From Acetobacter thailandicus (GTDB taxonomy: Bacteria > Pseudomonadota > Alphaproteobacteria > Acetobacterales > Acetobacteraceae): a DNA stretch of 64,000 bases. Below the pieces are notes generated by a model. It did not search any database. It was not told the DNA's origin and saw only the letters and a list, made by a program, of their open reading frames with translations. The stretch spans positions 186,001-250,000 of the forward strand of contig NZ_WOSV01000001.1 in the NCBI RefSeq assembly GCF_011516655.1, read 5' to 3'. The position numbers and the translations under genes are program-made. The first letter of the stretch is position 1, and the number at the start of each line of letters is the position of its first letter. Shown here piece by piece: positions 37,422-46,424 of this stretch.

Positions 37422-38644
37422 AGTTTTACTCCCAGATAATCAGCAACAGTAAAGATGTCTTTATCACCCCGGCCAGAAATATTGACGACCAGAAGGGTAT
37501 CTGCAGAGAGTGTCGGAGCCATTCGGGCCGCACAGGCAATCGCATGCGCTGACTCAAGAGCCGGAATAATACCCTCAGTGCGGGTACAGAGCTGAAACGC
37601 GTCGAGTGCCTCCTGATCGGTAGCACCTACATATTCAGCACGACCAATGTCATGCAGCCATGAATGCTCAGGCCCGACACCGGGATAGTCAAGCCCGGCA
37701 CTGATCGAATGTGCCTCGGTGATCTGACCATCTGAATCCTGCATCAGATATGTACGGTTCCCGTGCAGGATGCCAGGACGCCCACGCTCAATAGAGGCTG
37801 CTGTCTTGCCACTGTCGAGTCCGTGCCCGGCGGCCTCAACGCCAATCAGCCGCACAGATGCATCATCAAGGAACGGATGAAAAATACCCATCGCGTTGGA
37901 ACCACCACCAATAGCGGCAACGATCAGATCAGGCAGACGCCCTTCGGCAGCCATAATCTGCTCTTTGGTTTCATCGCCAATAACACTCTGAAAATCACGC
38001 ACCATCGCCGGGTAGGGATGCGGTCCGGCCACCGTACCAACGAGAAAATACGTGTCCGCTACATTTGCCACCCAGTCGCGCATCGCTTCATTCATAGCGT
38101 CTTTCAGTGTGCCGGCACCGGCTGTAACAGGCACCACCTCAGCGCCGAGCAGACGCATACGAAATACATTAGGCTGCTGACGCTCAACATCGGTCGCCCC
38201 CATGTAAATCACGCATTTCATGCCAAAAAGCGCGCAGACTGTGGCCGTTGCCACCCCATGCTGACCGGCACCGGTTTCAGCGACAATACGCTTACGCCCC
38301 ATGCGACGGGCCAGCAAAATCTGCCCCATAACGTTATTAAGCTTGTGCGAGCCTGTATGATTCAGCTCTTCACGCTTCATATAAATTTTTGCGCCACCCA
38401 GCTCTTCAGTCATGCGGCGGGCAAACCACAACGGACTGGGACGACCGACGTAATCCTTCAGATAATAAGCCAGCTCTTTATGAAACTCAGGGTCAGCTTT
38501 CGCAGTATTATAGGCCTGGTCCAGCTCAAGCAGCAGTGGCATCAGGGTTTCAGCCACATAACGTCCGCCATGCCACCCACCAAAGTGCCCGCGTTCATCA
38601 GGGCCCTGCCGGAGGGAGTTCGTCTGTGCTGCATCTGCTATCAT
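37418..38644 (-). CDS. trpB: Tryptophan synthase beta subunit
   Basis: PLP enzyme that condenses indole with serine. In 408 residues it shows [18 protein letters not shown] at the start, the PLP lysine in [13 protein letters not shown], and the GGGSNAMG phosphate loop. It is divergent from rho across about 400 bp and heads an operon with trpA, the flavoprotein and perhaps the HerA-like gene. No trpF is next to it. Confidence 0.97.
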   Translation of the reverse strand: MIADAAQTNSLRQGPDERGHFGGWHGGRYVAETLMPLLLELDQAYNTAKADPEFHKELAYYLKDYVGRPSPLWFARRMTEELGGAKIYMKREELNHTGSHKLNNVMGQILLARRMGRKRIVAETGAGQHGVATATVCALFGMKCVIYMGATDVERQQPNVFRMRLLGAEVVPVTAGAGTLKDAMNEAMRDWVANVADTYFLVGTVAGPHPYPAMVRDFQSVIGDETKEQIMAAEGRLPDLIVAAIGGGSNAMGIFHPFLDDASVRLIGVEAAGHGLDSGKTAASIERGRPGILHGNRTYLMQDSDGQITEAHSISAGLDYPGVGPEHSWLHDIGRAEYVGATDQEALDAFQLCTRTEGIIPALESAHAIACAARMAPTLSADTLLVVNISGRGDKDIFTVADYLGVKL

Positions 38645-39047
38645 CTGGATTCTGCCATCTACTGTCTGTGCATGCTGCTCACGAAGCCATAAAACTCCGG
38701 GAGCAGGTTCTCTGGCTTACCAGATTCTGCTGGTATTTGCACAGAGGCCTGCAGACTGTTTCAGCATGAAGTGAGGTCACTTCATGAGAATACATATAAT
38801 TTCAGGCAAAACAGTTCTTGCGGATGATTGACAGCGTTTAGCGATAGCTCTACATAGTTCAGTCAGTTACTGGCTGACTTCACCTGCCCAGTACTCTCCC
38901 CGTCCTTTTATAGTCAGGATCTTCCTGCGTCGGTTTTTGCAGAGTATCTGCATCACTGGTGTTTTAAATACCCTGCCCGTCACAGGATCTTTATTACGAT
39001 CCCGGCTTCCCTTTTCTGCTCACCTTGCCAACTCAGGGCATCTTTAT
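38645..39047. other. 403-bp divergent intergenic region between trpB and rho
   Basis: Contains the 22-bp palindrome listed separately and further small hairpins (ACCAG..CTGGT near 38718). The rho frame is open from 38937, but the added residues are not family-like. I see no tryptophan-rich leader peptide upstream of trpB. Confidence 0.55.
38765..38786. promoter_or_regulatory. Perfect 22-bp palindrome, candidate operator
   Basis: CATGAAGTGA, then GG, then TCACTTCATG: two exact 10-base inverted arms around a 2-base centre. It lies about 120 bp upstream of trpB and about 260 bp upstream of rho. The lack of a T run and the tiny loop argue for a protein-binding site, not a terminator. The binding protein is unknown. 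Confidence 0.6.
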
Positions 39048-40343
39048 ATGCAGCTTGCAGAACTCAAGGCCAAATCTCCGGCCGATCTTCTGGCATGTGC
39101 CGAAGACCTTAATATCGAAAATGCCTCCTCTCTGCGCAAACAGGATATGATGTTTGCCATCCTCAAAGCTCTGGCCGATAACGACCAGGCAATTTATGGC
39201 GATGGTACACTTGAAATCCTGCATGACGGATTTGGCTATCTTCGCTCTCCGGAATCGAACTACCTGCCAGGACCGGATGATATTTATATCTCCCCTCTGC
39301 AGGTACGACGCTTTGGTCTGCGCACAGGCGATACAGTTGAAGGCCAGATTCGCGCACCACGTGATGGCGAACGCTACTTCTCACTGCTCAAAATCAACAG
39401 CATTAACTACGAGCCTCCCGAGGCCGTTCGCCACCGTATCAACTTCGACAACCTGACACCGCTCTACCCTGAGCGTCGCCTGCAGATGGAAGTTGAAAAC
39501 CAGGCTCCTGCTGTCAGCGAAACCAGGGGTAAAAAAGGCAAAAGCACGCAGGATTTTACTCCGCGCGTCATTGACCTGGTAACGCCCATTGGTATGGGCC
39601 AGCGTGCGCTGATTGTTGCACCACCCCGTACCGGTAAAACCGTCATGCTGCAAAGCATTGCGGCATCAATCTCAGCAAATCATCCTGATGTCTTCCTGAT
39701 CGTTCTGCTGATTGATGAACGCCCTGAAGAGGTCACCGACATGGCCCGCTCTGTACGGGGCGAAGTGATTTCTTCTACCTTTGATGAACCAGCACACCGC
39801 CACGTGCAGGTGACAGAAATGGTGCTGGAAAAAGCCAAACGCCTGGTTGAGCATAAGCGTGATGTTGTTATTCTGCTCGACTCAATCACGCGTCTGGCCC
39901 GCGCTTACAACACTGTTGTGCCATCATCAGGTAAAGTGCTGACAGGTGGTGTGGATGCTAACGCCCTGCAGCGCCCCAAACGCTTCTTTGGTGCCGCCCG
40001 TAATATCGAAGAAGGCGGTTCACTGACCATTATCGCCACCGCTCTGATTGATACCGGCAGCCGTATGGACGAAGTGATTTTTGAAGAGTTCAAAGGCACA
40101 GGTAACTCTGAACTGGTACTTGATCGTAAGCTGGCGGATAAACGTACGTTCCCCGCAATCGACATTACCAAAAGCGGCACCCGTAAAGAAGAACTCCTTG
40201 TTGACCGCGCCACCCTCTCTAAAATGTGGGTTCTGCGTCGCATCCTGGCCCCTATGGGCACGATGGATGCCATGGACTTCCTGCTTGATAAGCTCAAATA
40301 CAGCAAATCAAACAATGACTTCTTTGAAGCCATGAACAACTGA
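39048..40343 (+). CDS. rho: Transcription termination factor Rho
   Basis: Hexameric RNA-dependent ATPase that ends transcription. 431 residues from [19 protein letters not shown]. The RNA-binding cold-shock domain ([22 protein letters not shown], about 62-82) is followed by Walker A in [12 protein letters not shown] (about 190-201), [14 protein letters not shown] and the Q-loop/R-loop region. I chose the ATG at 39048 since family homology begins there; the frame is open 37 codons further left. Confidence 0.96.
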   Translation: MQLAELKAKSPADLLACAEDLNIENASSLRKQDMMFAILKALADNDQAIYGDGTLEILHDGFGYLRSPESNYLPGPDDIYISPLQVRRFGLRTGDTVEGQIRAPRDGERYFSLLKINSINYEPPEAVRHRINFDNLTPLYPERRLQMEVENQAPAVSETRGKKGKSTQDFTPRVIDLVTPIGMGQRALIVAPPRTGKTVMLQSIAASISANHPDVFLIVLLIDERPEEVTDMARSVRGEVISSTFDEPAHRHVQVTEMVLEKAKRLVEHKRDVVILLDSITRLARAYNTVVPSSGKVLTGGVDANALQRPKRFFGAARNIEEGGSLTIIATALIDTGSRMDEVIFEEFKGTGNSELVLDRKLADKRTFPAIDITKSGTRKEELLVDRATLSKMWVLRRILAPMGTMDAMDFLLDKLKYSKSNNDFFEAMNN

Positions 40344-40370
40344 CGGCTTTACAGCTCTGAGGTTACAAAA

Positions 40371-40400
40371 AACAGGAGGCCTGGGGCCTCCTGTTTTTTT
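40371..40400. terminator. Terminator after rho
   Basis: ACAGGAGGC / GCCTCCTGT stem with a small loop, flanked by As on the left and seven Ts on the right. It lies about 30 bp after the rho stop and 10 bp before the convergent tusA-like gene, so it may serve both. Confidence 0.88.
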
Positions 40401-40408
40401 ATAAACGG

Positions 40409-40630
40409 TTATCCGCCAGCTTTCTGAATACGCAGCACAACCACATCTCCTGCCTCACTGTGCTCATCTAAAACCTGATGACCAAGCTGCCGCACAGAAC
40501 GAGTGACATTAGTATAAGTCTCCCCTGTTTTAAGACGCACCTGCAAATGTCCCCCCGGCGCCAGAGCGTCGAGTGCAAGGCGGGTTCTTACAAATGTCAT
40601 GGGGCATTTTTCCCCGGTAATATCGAGCAT
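40409..40630 (-). CDS. TusA-family sulfurtransferase-like protein
   Basis: A 73-residue protein of the TusA/YedF/SirA family. The sulfur-carrying Cys is in GEKCPMTFVRTRLALD near the N-terminus, where the usual CPxP is CPMT. The family carries sulfur for thio-modified tRNA or other cofactors. No tus partners are nearby; it stands alone between rho and fur. Confidence 0.85.
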   Translation of the reverse strand: MLDITGEKCPMTFVRTRLALDALAPGGHLQVRLKTGETYTNVTRSVRQLGHQVLDEHSEAGDVVVLRIQKAGG

Positions 40631-40812
40631 TATATCCTCTGCGGTTATAAGTCAGGAAGGCGATTTGCTGCCATCCTGGCGAACTGCCACACATCAGACC
40701 ACTTAAATTTTACGCAGCAAAACATGTGGAAAAGGTAAAATTGGACAAACACCGCCAAATTCGGCTACCTGATGAAGAATAACGCAGGTGATCACAAACA
40801 GGATTTTTACCT

Positions 40813-41298
40813 TTGAAAGCGCAACCGGCAGAAGAGTCACGTATCGCACAGCTCTGTATTGAACGCGGCCTGAAAATGACAGGGCAACGCCGGGTTATAG
40901 CACGCGTATTATCGGACGCAGATGACCACCCTGATGTCGAAGAGCTTTATCGTCGTGCATCTGTACTCGATTCACGCATTTCAGTTGCTACTGTTTATCG
41001 TACCGTTCGTCTTCTTGAGGAAAAAGGTATTCTTGAACGTCGTGACTTTGGTGGCGGTCGTGCACGCTATGAAGCAACCGAATCAGGACGGCATCACTAT
41101 CATCTGATTGATGTTGATAACGGGAAGGTTATTGAGTTCGAAGACCCTGCCCATGAAGAATTTATGCGGCGCGTGGCTGAGCGTCTTGGGTTTGAGTTCG
41201 TTTCTATGAGACTGGAACTCTTTGGTAAAAAGCTCAGAAGCCCGGCCAGCACTGATAAAACAACCCGGCATGACAGGGAGAAGGAAAAACACTCATGA
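40813..41298 (+). CDS. fur: Fur-family metalloregulator
   Basis: A 161-residue DNA-binding metal sensor. The winged helix includes MTGQRRVIARVL, HPDVEELYRRA and VATVYRTVRLLEEKGIL, the Fur signature. The dimerisation domain has HHYHLIDVDNGKVIEFED, where the classical CxxC zinc motif is replaced by DxxN. Many alphaproteobacterial Fur/Mur proteins also lack structural zinc, so iron or manganese sensing is possible. The start is a TTG with AGGA upstream. Its stop overlaps the next gene by 4 bases. Confidence 0.88.
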   Translation: MKAQPAEESRIAQLCIERGLKMTGQRRVIARVLSDADDHPDVEELYRRASVLDSRISVATVYRTVRLLEEKGILERRDFGGGRARYEATESGRHHYHLIDVDNGKVIEFEDPAHEEFMRRVAERLGFEFVSMRLELFGKKLRSPASTDKTTRHDREKEKHS

Positions 41299-42155
41299 GT
41301 TCAGTTCTCAGACCTGGCAATACCTCTCTCTCCACTCTCGAACTGGAGCGCAATGGCTTTCCTGAGCTGCGCGGGGGCAACCTCAGCGTGCGTCTTGCCA
41401 CGACAGATGCTGAACGTGATGCAGCTCATGCGCTGCGCTATAAAGTTTTTTACGAAGAAATGGGCGCAAGCCCCGATGCCGAAACCTTACGGCTGAAGCG
41501 CGACATTGATAAATTTGATGCCGTGGCAGACCACCTTCTGGTCATTGATAATGATATCGCTTCTGACGCACGCGGAGTTGTTGGCACCTATCGCCTGGTG
41601 CAAAGCGAGGCTGCCGCTAGAATTGGTCATTTTTACTCCTCGAGTGAATATAATATCTCCAAACTAACCGACTTCCCGGGGCGCTTGCTCGAAGTTGGCC
41701 GCTCGTGCGTTGATAAAAACTATCGGGGGCGGGCAGCCATGCAGCTCTTATGGCGCGGCATTGCCTCCTATATTTTCCTTTACCGAATCGATATTTTGTT
41801 TGGATGCGCCAGCCTGCCGGGCACCAACCCTGACAATATCAGCAATGAACTAACCTATCTTTACCACAACCATCTGGCCCCTCCTGCCCTGCGCGTTGAG
41901 GCCTTATCTGAACGCAAGGTCGAAATGCTGCGTGCAGACCCACAAGCACTAAACTACCGTGCCTGCCTTGCCGGCCTGCCACCTCTTATCAAAGGATATC
42001 TGAGACTTGGCGCGTATGTGGGAGATGGTGCGGTGATTGATCCGCAGTTTAACACGACGGATATTGCAATCATCGTCAAAACAGAACTTATGGCTGATAA
42101 ATATTACAGACATTATGAGCGCCGTCTGCGTGATGCCCTGGATGAAAGAGAATAA
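41295..42155 (+). CDS. OlsB-like L-ornithine N-alpha-acyltransferase
   Basis: A 286-residue GNAT-like protein. LRYKVFYEEMGASPDAETLRLKRDIDKFD and LLEVGRSCVDKNYRGRAAMQLLWRGIA match the OlsB family, which transfers a 3-hydroxyacyl chain from ACP to ornithine to make lyso-ornithine lipid. No olsA-like O-acyltransferase is adjacent. The ATG overlaps the fur stop (ATGA), so expression is probably coupled to the metalloregulator. Confidence 0.85.
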   Translation: MSSVLRPGNTSLSTLELERNGFPELRGGNLSVRLATTDAERDAAHALRYKVFYEEMGASPDAETLRLKRDIDKFDAVADHLLVIDNDIASDARGVVGTYRLVQSEAAARIGHFYSSSEYNISKLTDFPGRLLEVGRSCVDKNYRGRAAMQLLWRGIASYIFLYRIDILFGCASLPGTNPDNISNELTYLYHNHLAPPALRVEALSERKVEMLRADPQALNYRACLAGLPPLIKGYLRLGAYVGDGAVIDPQFNTTDIAIIVKTELMADKYYRHYERRLRDALDERE

Positions 42156-42196
42156 ACTCTGATACGACCAGCCAGGCCAGCGCACATGATACTCCG

Positions 42197-43828
42197 ATGA
42201 AGTATTTTGCCTTTTTGCGCAAACTTCGCCTCCGACATCTTATTCCCCGACATACGGGCATAATGCTGAGTGCCGGTGCCCTCTCTGCACTGGCCTTACC
42301 GCCGGTGCACTGTCTTTTTGTACTACTCCTGACTTTCCCTCTCCTGGCCCGCACAATCGACAAAAGCTCTGACTGGAAACGAGCAGCCTGGGCAGGGGCA
42401 ATGTTCGGATTTGGGTTTTACGCCACAAGTCTTTACTGGCTGGTCAACGCGGTAATGATCCGCGCAGCCGATTTCTGGTGGTTTGTGCCCTTTCCCTCTC
42501 TGGGGTGCGCTCTCATTCTCGCTCCGGTTACAGCCGCACCAGCTGCTTTGTGCCGGTTAATCAGACCAGGCCCGCTACGCATGGTCGCTCTGGCCGCAGG
42601 CTGGACACTATGCGACATGGGGCGTGTTTTTATCTTTAGCGGCTTTCCCTGGAACCCCCTGGGCAGTGCACTGGCTGTGCCCGGCAGCGCAGGGGATATA
42701 CTGATACAACCTGCCGCATGGATGGGTGTGGACGGCATGACATTTGTCATCGTTCTTCTCAGCCTGTTCTGCGGTGCCGCTTTGCAGGATGGCTGGCGGC
42801 AGCGCCACAACAAAAGCATTTTGCTGCAACAGGCAAAAACCAGATACCGAACTTTACTCGCTGGCAGTCTGTTTATCATAACCTGGGTAAGCGCCGGCTT
42901 TCTCAGACTTCATACTGTGCACCCTCAGGGAGTAAACGGTCCGATAGCCGTTATTGTACAGGGCAATATTCCCGAATCAGAAAAAGTGGAAAATCTGAGC
43001 CCCCAGAGTATTTTTGAACGCTACCTGACACTAACCCGTCAGGGTGTGCAGCAAGCACTGATGCAGCAGAAATCAGACCCTGGCGCGACAAAAGATCCGG
43101 TAGTTTTTTTATGGCCTGAAACATCATTCCCTGGCTACACCCTGCTACAGGACAGTCCCCGTGCCCGTCAGATTATTATGGCCTGGGCAGAGGGTGCTCA
43201 GGCAGGCCTGATCGGTGCGCTGCGCGAAGACCAAAACGGGCAGTACCGCAACTCAGTCATGGCCCTGTCACCTGATGGAGCTATTGAAGCAACCTACGAT
43301 AAGGCAAAACTTGTACCTTTTGGTGAGTACCAGCCCGCCTTTATCCCTCTTCAGATTGTGCCCGGTGGCGGTATAGCTCCCGGCCCTGGGCCACAAACCT
43401 GGCACCTGGACAATGTTCCTGCCACAGGTCCTCTCATTTGCTATGAAGTCATTTTCTCAGGTGATGTTGTTAACCAGCATGATCGCCCCCGCTGGCTGGC
43501 GAACGTGACGAACGATGCCTGGTTTGGCAACAGTGCCGGCCCGCGTCAGCACCTCTCCTCCGTCAGGCTACGCGCCACCGAAGAAGGTCTGCCTGTTGCC
43601 CGCGCTGCCAATACAGGAATTTCTATAGCCTATGATGGCTATGGCCGTGAAATAAAACACCTGGGATGGGATAAGACCGGTTTTCTGGTTGTTAATATTC
43701 CGCCAGCACTTCCTTCAACACTTTTTTCAAAAGCAGGAAGAATTTCATATTTTTCATTGATTTTATTGATTTTCATTAGCTGTTTAATTATTTCTAAAAT
43801 AGATAATAAAAATAAACATCTTAACTAA
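42197..43828 (+). CDS. lnt: Apolipoprotein N-acyltransferase
   Basis: Adds the third acyl chain to lipoproteins at the inner membrane. In 543 residues it has about six N-terminal membrane helices, a nitrilase-like periplasmic domain and a final helix. The catalytic triad is visible: Glu in WPETSFPG, Lys in YDKAKLVPFGEYQP and Cys in CYEVIFSGD. The last membrane helix is followed by a lysine/asparagine-rich tail. It lies about 40 bp after the OlsB-like gene on the same strand. Confidence 0.95.
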   Translation: MKYFAFLRKLRLRHLIPRHTGIMLSAGALSALALPPVHCLFVLLLTFPLLARTIDKSSDWKRAAWAGAMFGFGFYATSLYWLVNAVMIRAADFWWFVPFPSLGCALILAPVTAAPAALCRLIRPGPLRMVALAAGWTLCDMGRVFIFSGFPWNPLGSALAVPGSAGDILIQPAAWMGVDGMTFVIVLLSLFCGAALQDGWRQRHNKSILLQQAKTRYRTLLAGSLFIITWVSAGFLRLHTVHPQGVNGPIAVIVQGNIPESEKVENLSPQSIFERYLTLTRQGVQQALMQQKSDPGATKDPVVFLWPETSFPGYTLLQDSPRARQIIMAWAEGAQAGLIGALREDQNGQYRNSVMALSPDGAIEATYDKAKLVPFGEYQPAFIPLQIVPGGGIAPGPGPQTWHLDNVPATGPLICYEVIFSGDVVNQHDRPRWLANVTNDAWFGNSAGPRQHLSSVRLRATEEGLPVARAANTGISIAYDGYGREIKHLGWDKTGFLVVNIPPALPSTLFSKAGRISYFSLILLIFISCLIISKIDNKNKHLN

Positions 43829-43906
43829 TTTATTACCAAAATATTTTTTATATGCCATTAGATAAATAATAATATATTTTATCTAATCTAAGCACTGGGT
43901 ATAATT

Positions 43907-44395
43907 GTGACAAATTCTAAAAAAGCTCCCTGCGTTCAGGACGAAGTACGTTCTACTGTCTCTCGTGCAACTTCTACCGATGCACATGTTGGTAAACGTA
44001 TTCGCCTGCGTCGTACATTACTTGGGTTCTCACAGGAAAAACTCGGTGAGCTTATAGGCATTACATTTCAGCAAATTCAAAAATATGAGCGAGGCACCAA
44101 CCGCGTCGGTGCCTCACGCCTCTATGACATTGCCAGAGCACTGGAAGTCCCGATTACTTTCTTCTTTGAAGACCTTACCCCACCTCAACATGCAACATCT
44201 TCAGCCCGGACATTTGGCTTTAGTGAGACACGATCACCTTTTCACAGAGAATATGCCAATGCTTCACCGAACAGAGGGGCTCCGGACCTTTTATCAAGCA
44301 AAGAAACGACTGATCTTATCAGGGCTTACTACAGTATTACGGATATAAAAGTTCGAAAAAACGTTCTCGAACTTATCCGCTCAATGAACAACTAA
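43907..44395 (+). CDS. XRE-family helix-turn-helix regulator
   Basis: A 162-residue protein with a Cro/CI-type HTH at about residues 28-82: IRLRRTLLGFSQEKLGELIGITFQQIQKYERGTNRVGASRLYDIARAL. The C-terminal part is short, ending in a helical segment (LIRAYYSITDIKVRKNVLELIRSM) found in alphaproteobacterial regulators of this size. The start is GTG. It lies about 80 bp downstream of lnt and is probably transcribed separately. Targets are unknown. Confidence 0.88.
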   Translation: MTNSKKAPCVQDEVRSTVSRATSTDAHVGKRIRLRRTLLGFSQEKLGELIGITFQQIQKYERGTNRVGASRLYDIARALEVPITFFFEDLTPPQHATSSARTFGFSETRSPFHREYANASPNRGAPDLLSSKETTDLIRAYYSITDIKVRKNVLELIRSMNN

Positions 44396-44409
44396 CCGAC
44401 ATAAAAAAA

Positions 44410-44433
44410 GCGGGGCACATTATTATGCCCCGC
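44410..44433 (-). terminator. Terminator of the DUF2076 gene
   Basis: An 8-bp stem GCGGGGCA / TGCCCCGC with an 8-base AT loop, followed on the minus strand by seven Ts. It lies between convergent genes; only the minus side has a T run. Confidence 0.85.
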
Positions 44434-44460
44434 CATAATCTTCAGCCTCAGAAGCACAGA

Positions 44461-45261
44461 TCAGAAAGAACTGTCACCCCAGTCACCGCCACCAAAATCA
44501 TCACCACCGCCGGCATCCCAGCCGCCATCATCCGCCGGGCCGACATCAAAATTCGAATCGGCTGCTGTACCAGCACCAGCAAACGGGTCAGAATTATCTC
44601 CGTAGTAGTTATTGATAGTCTCGCTTTGTGGCATACCTGCACCAAACCCGGCACCACCCGCATCATGATGACCACTAAACAAACTGGTCAGAGCATTAGC
44701 CGCCAGCATACCACCAGCCACACCGGTTGCCGTTGTCAGGGCTGAACCAAGAAAACCTGTACCACTGCGCTGGAACATGCCAGGCTGCATACCATAAGGC
44801 ATCTGCTGATACTGCGGGGGGGCAGCCTGATATTGTGGCGCGCCCCCAGCCGGGCGGCTGCCACCCCAGCCCGGAGGCGGAGCCCCCTGTGGCTGCTGCT
44901 GTTGCTGAGCACCACGGCCACCGCCGAACAAGCCCCCCAGGAAACCACCACCTGATGATGGCTGCGATGACTGCTGCTGCGCCTGCTGTAAAGCCTGCTG
45001 GGCCTGCTGAAGCTGAAACTGAAGCTGCTGAATACGATTTTGCGCCTGAACCAGAGCCGCTTCCTGCACAACTGCCATCTGCGTGATGCGATAACGGGCT
45101 TCAGGATATTGCTGAAACTGCTGCCCGATAAACTGGTCTGCCTCAGGGTCAATAGCAGGCAGGGCGGGCTGTGTGTTTGGCACACTGCCAAAACCACCCT
45201 GCCCCTGGCCGCCTACCCGCGCGACAAATTTCGAAATCAGATCGCGTTCTTCGTTGTTCAT
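44461..45261 (-). CDS. DUF2076 family protein
   Basis: A 266-residue low-complexity protein. It starts MNNEERDLISKFVARVGG, the DUF2076 opening. A coiled, Gln-rich helix (about 73-108) is followed by Gly/Pro/Gln-rich stretches with GGGFLGGLFGGGRGAQ, a hydrophobic SALTTATGVAGGMLAANAL segment and an acidic Gly/Asp-rich tail. This domain order is seen in uncharacterised proteobacterial proteins thought to associate with the periplasm or membrane. No function is assigned. Confidence 0.85.
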   Translation of the reverse strand: MNNEERDLISKFVARVGGQGQGGFGSVPNTQPALPAIDPEADQFIGQQFQQYPEARYRITQMAVVQEAALVQAQNRIQQLQFQLQQAQQALQQAQQQSSQPSSGGGFLGGLFGGGRGAQQQQQPQGAPPPGWGGSRPAGGAPQYQAAPPQYQQMPYGMQPGMFQRSGTGFLGSALTTATGVAGGMLAANALTSLFSGHHDAGGAGFGAGMPQSETINNYYGDNSDPFAGAGTAADSNFDVGPADDGGWDAGGGDDFGGGDWGDSSF

Positions 45262-45537
45262 TGCCTGCCTTCCTGCTTCTGATTACTTCGCCTGGCCCGA
45301 AGCGCCGTTACCTGACGCTTCATCTACTGCTTCTCCAGACGGTAAACATACTTTCTGACCAAGATGTGGCGTACCACCCGAGCTCTTACAAGAAGTAACA
45401 CACACACCAGACAAGTTAATTTCCTGCCCTTCCTGTCAGGTCCATACCGCTGTATGGTGCAGCGCATATGCACAGGGGTTCTGCTTCTGCTGCTTTTTTC
45501 TGTTCTGACCTTATTTATTGCGGAGTTTCAGTCTGAT

Positions 45538-46422
45538 ATGGACCCGGTGTCTTCCCGGCCAGCTGAGCGGCCACTTTCTTTTCAGGATCTCATCCTGACT
45601 CTTCACCAGTTCTGGTCTCAGCAGGGATGCGCCATACTCCAGCCTTATGACCAGGAAATTGGTGCCGGCACACTCTCCCCGCACACGACTCTGCGGGCAT
45701 TAGGCAACACACCATGGAAAGCAGCTTATGTGCAGCCATGCCGCCGCCCTTCTGACGGCCGCTATGGTGAAAACCCAAACCGGCTTCAGCATTACTACCA
45801 GTACCAGGTGCTGCTCAAACCCACACCTGAAGAAAGCCAGAAACTGCTGCTCGACAGCTACCGCGCTATTGGTATTGACCCGGACCTGCACGACATCCGC
45901 TTTGTTGAGGATGACTGGGAAAATCCGACCATCGGGGCATGGGGTCTGGGCTGGGAAGTCTGGTGTGACGGAATGGAAGTCACGCAATTCACTTATTTTC
46001 AGCAGGTCGGCGGTATTCCGGTTACGGTCCCCTCAACTGAACTGACATATGGCCTTGAGCGTCTGGCTATGTATGTGCAGGGTATCGAGAACGTCTATGA
46101 CCTCGATTATAACGGCACAGGCCTGACCTATGGCGATGTATTTTTGCGTGCTGAACGCGATTATTCACGTCACAATTTCGAGCTGGCTGATACTGACCTG
46201 CTTTTTCTTCACTTCGCTAATGCAGAAAAAGAAAGCGCAGCCCTGGCTGAAGCCGGCGTGGCCCAGCCTGCCTATGACCAGTGCCTGAAAGCCAGTCACC
46301 TGTTTAACCTGCTCGATGCACGCGGTGTTATCAGCGTAAGCGAGCGTGCCTCTTACATTGGTCGCGTAAGAACTCTGGCAAAACTCTGCTGTGAAACATG
46401 GCTGGCCGGAGAGGATAAATAA
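45538..46422 (+). CDS. glyQ: Glycine-tRNA ligase alpha subunit
   Basis: Catalytic subunit of the bacterial (alpha-beta)2 GlyRS. The 294 residues include [33 protein letters not shown] (class II motif 1 region), [17 protein letters not shown] and QQVGG...[14 protein letters not shown] (motif 3). The frame is open 58 codons upstream, but those residues are hydrophobic and not family-like, so the ATG at 45538 is preferred. Followed by glyS after 2 bp. Confidence 0.96.
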   Translation: MDPVSSRPAERPLSFQDLILTLHQFWSQQGCAILQPYDQEIGAGTLSPHTTLRALGNTPWKAAYVQPCRRPSDGRYGENPNRLQHYYQYQVLLKPTPEESQKLLLDSYRAIGIDPDLHDIRFVEDDWENPTIGAWGLGWEVWCDGMEVTQFTYFQQVGGIPVTVPSTELTYGLERLAMYVQGIENVYDLDYNGTGLTYGDVFLRAERDYSRHNFELADTDLLFLHFANAEKESAALAEAGVAQPAYDQCLKASHLFNLLDARGVISVSERASYIGRVRTLAKLCCETWLAGEDK

Positions 46423-46424
46423 TT

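Noticed and set aside
37763-38692. 309-codon open frame opposite trpB
   Set aside because: A shadow of the highly conserved trpB coding strand.
38645-38760. Possible trp leader peptide/attenuator
   Set aside because: No short frame with clustered Trp codons and no terminator/antiterminator pair could be found.
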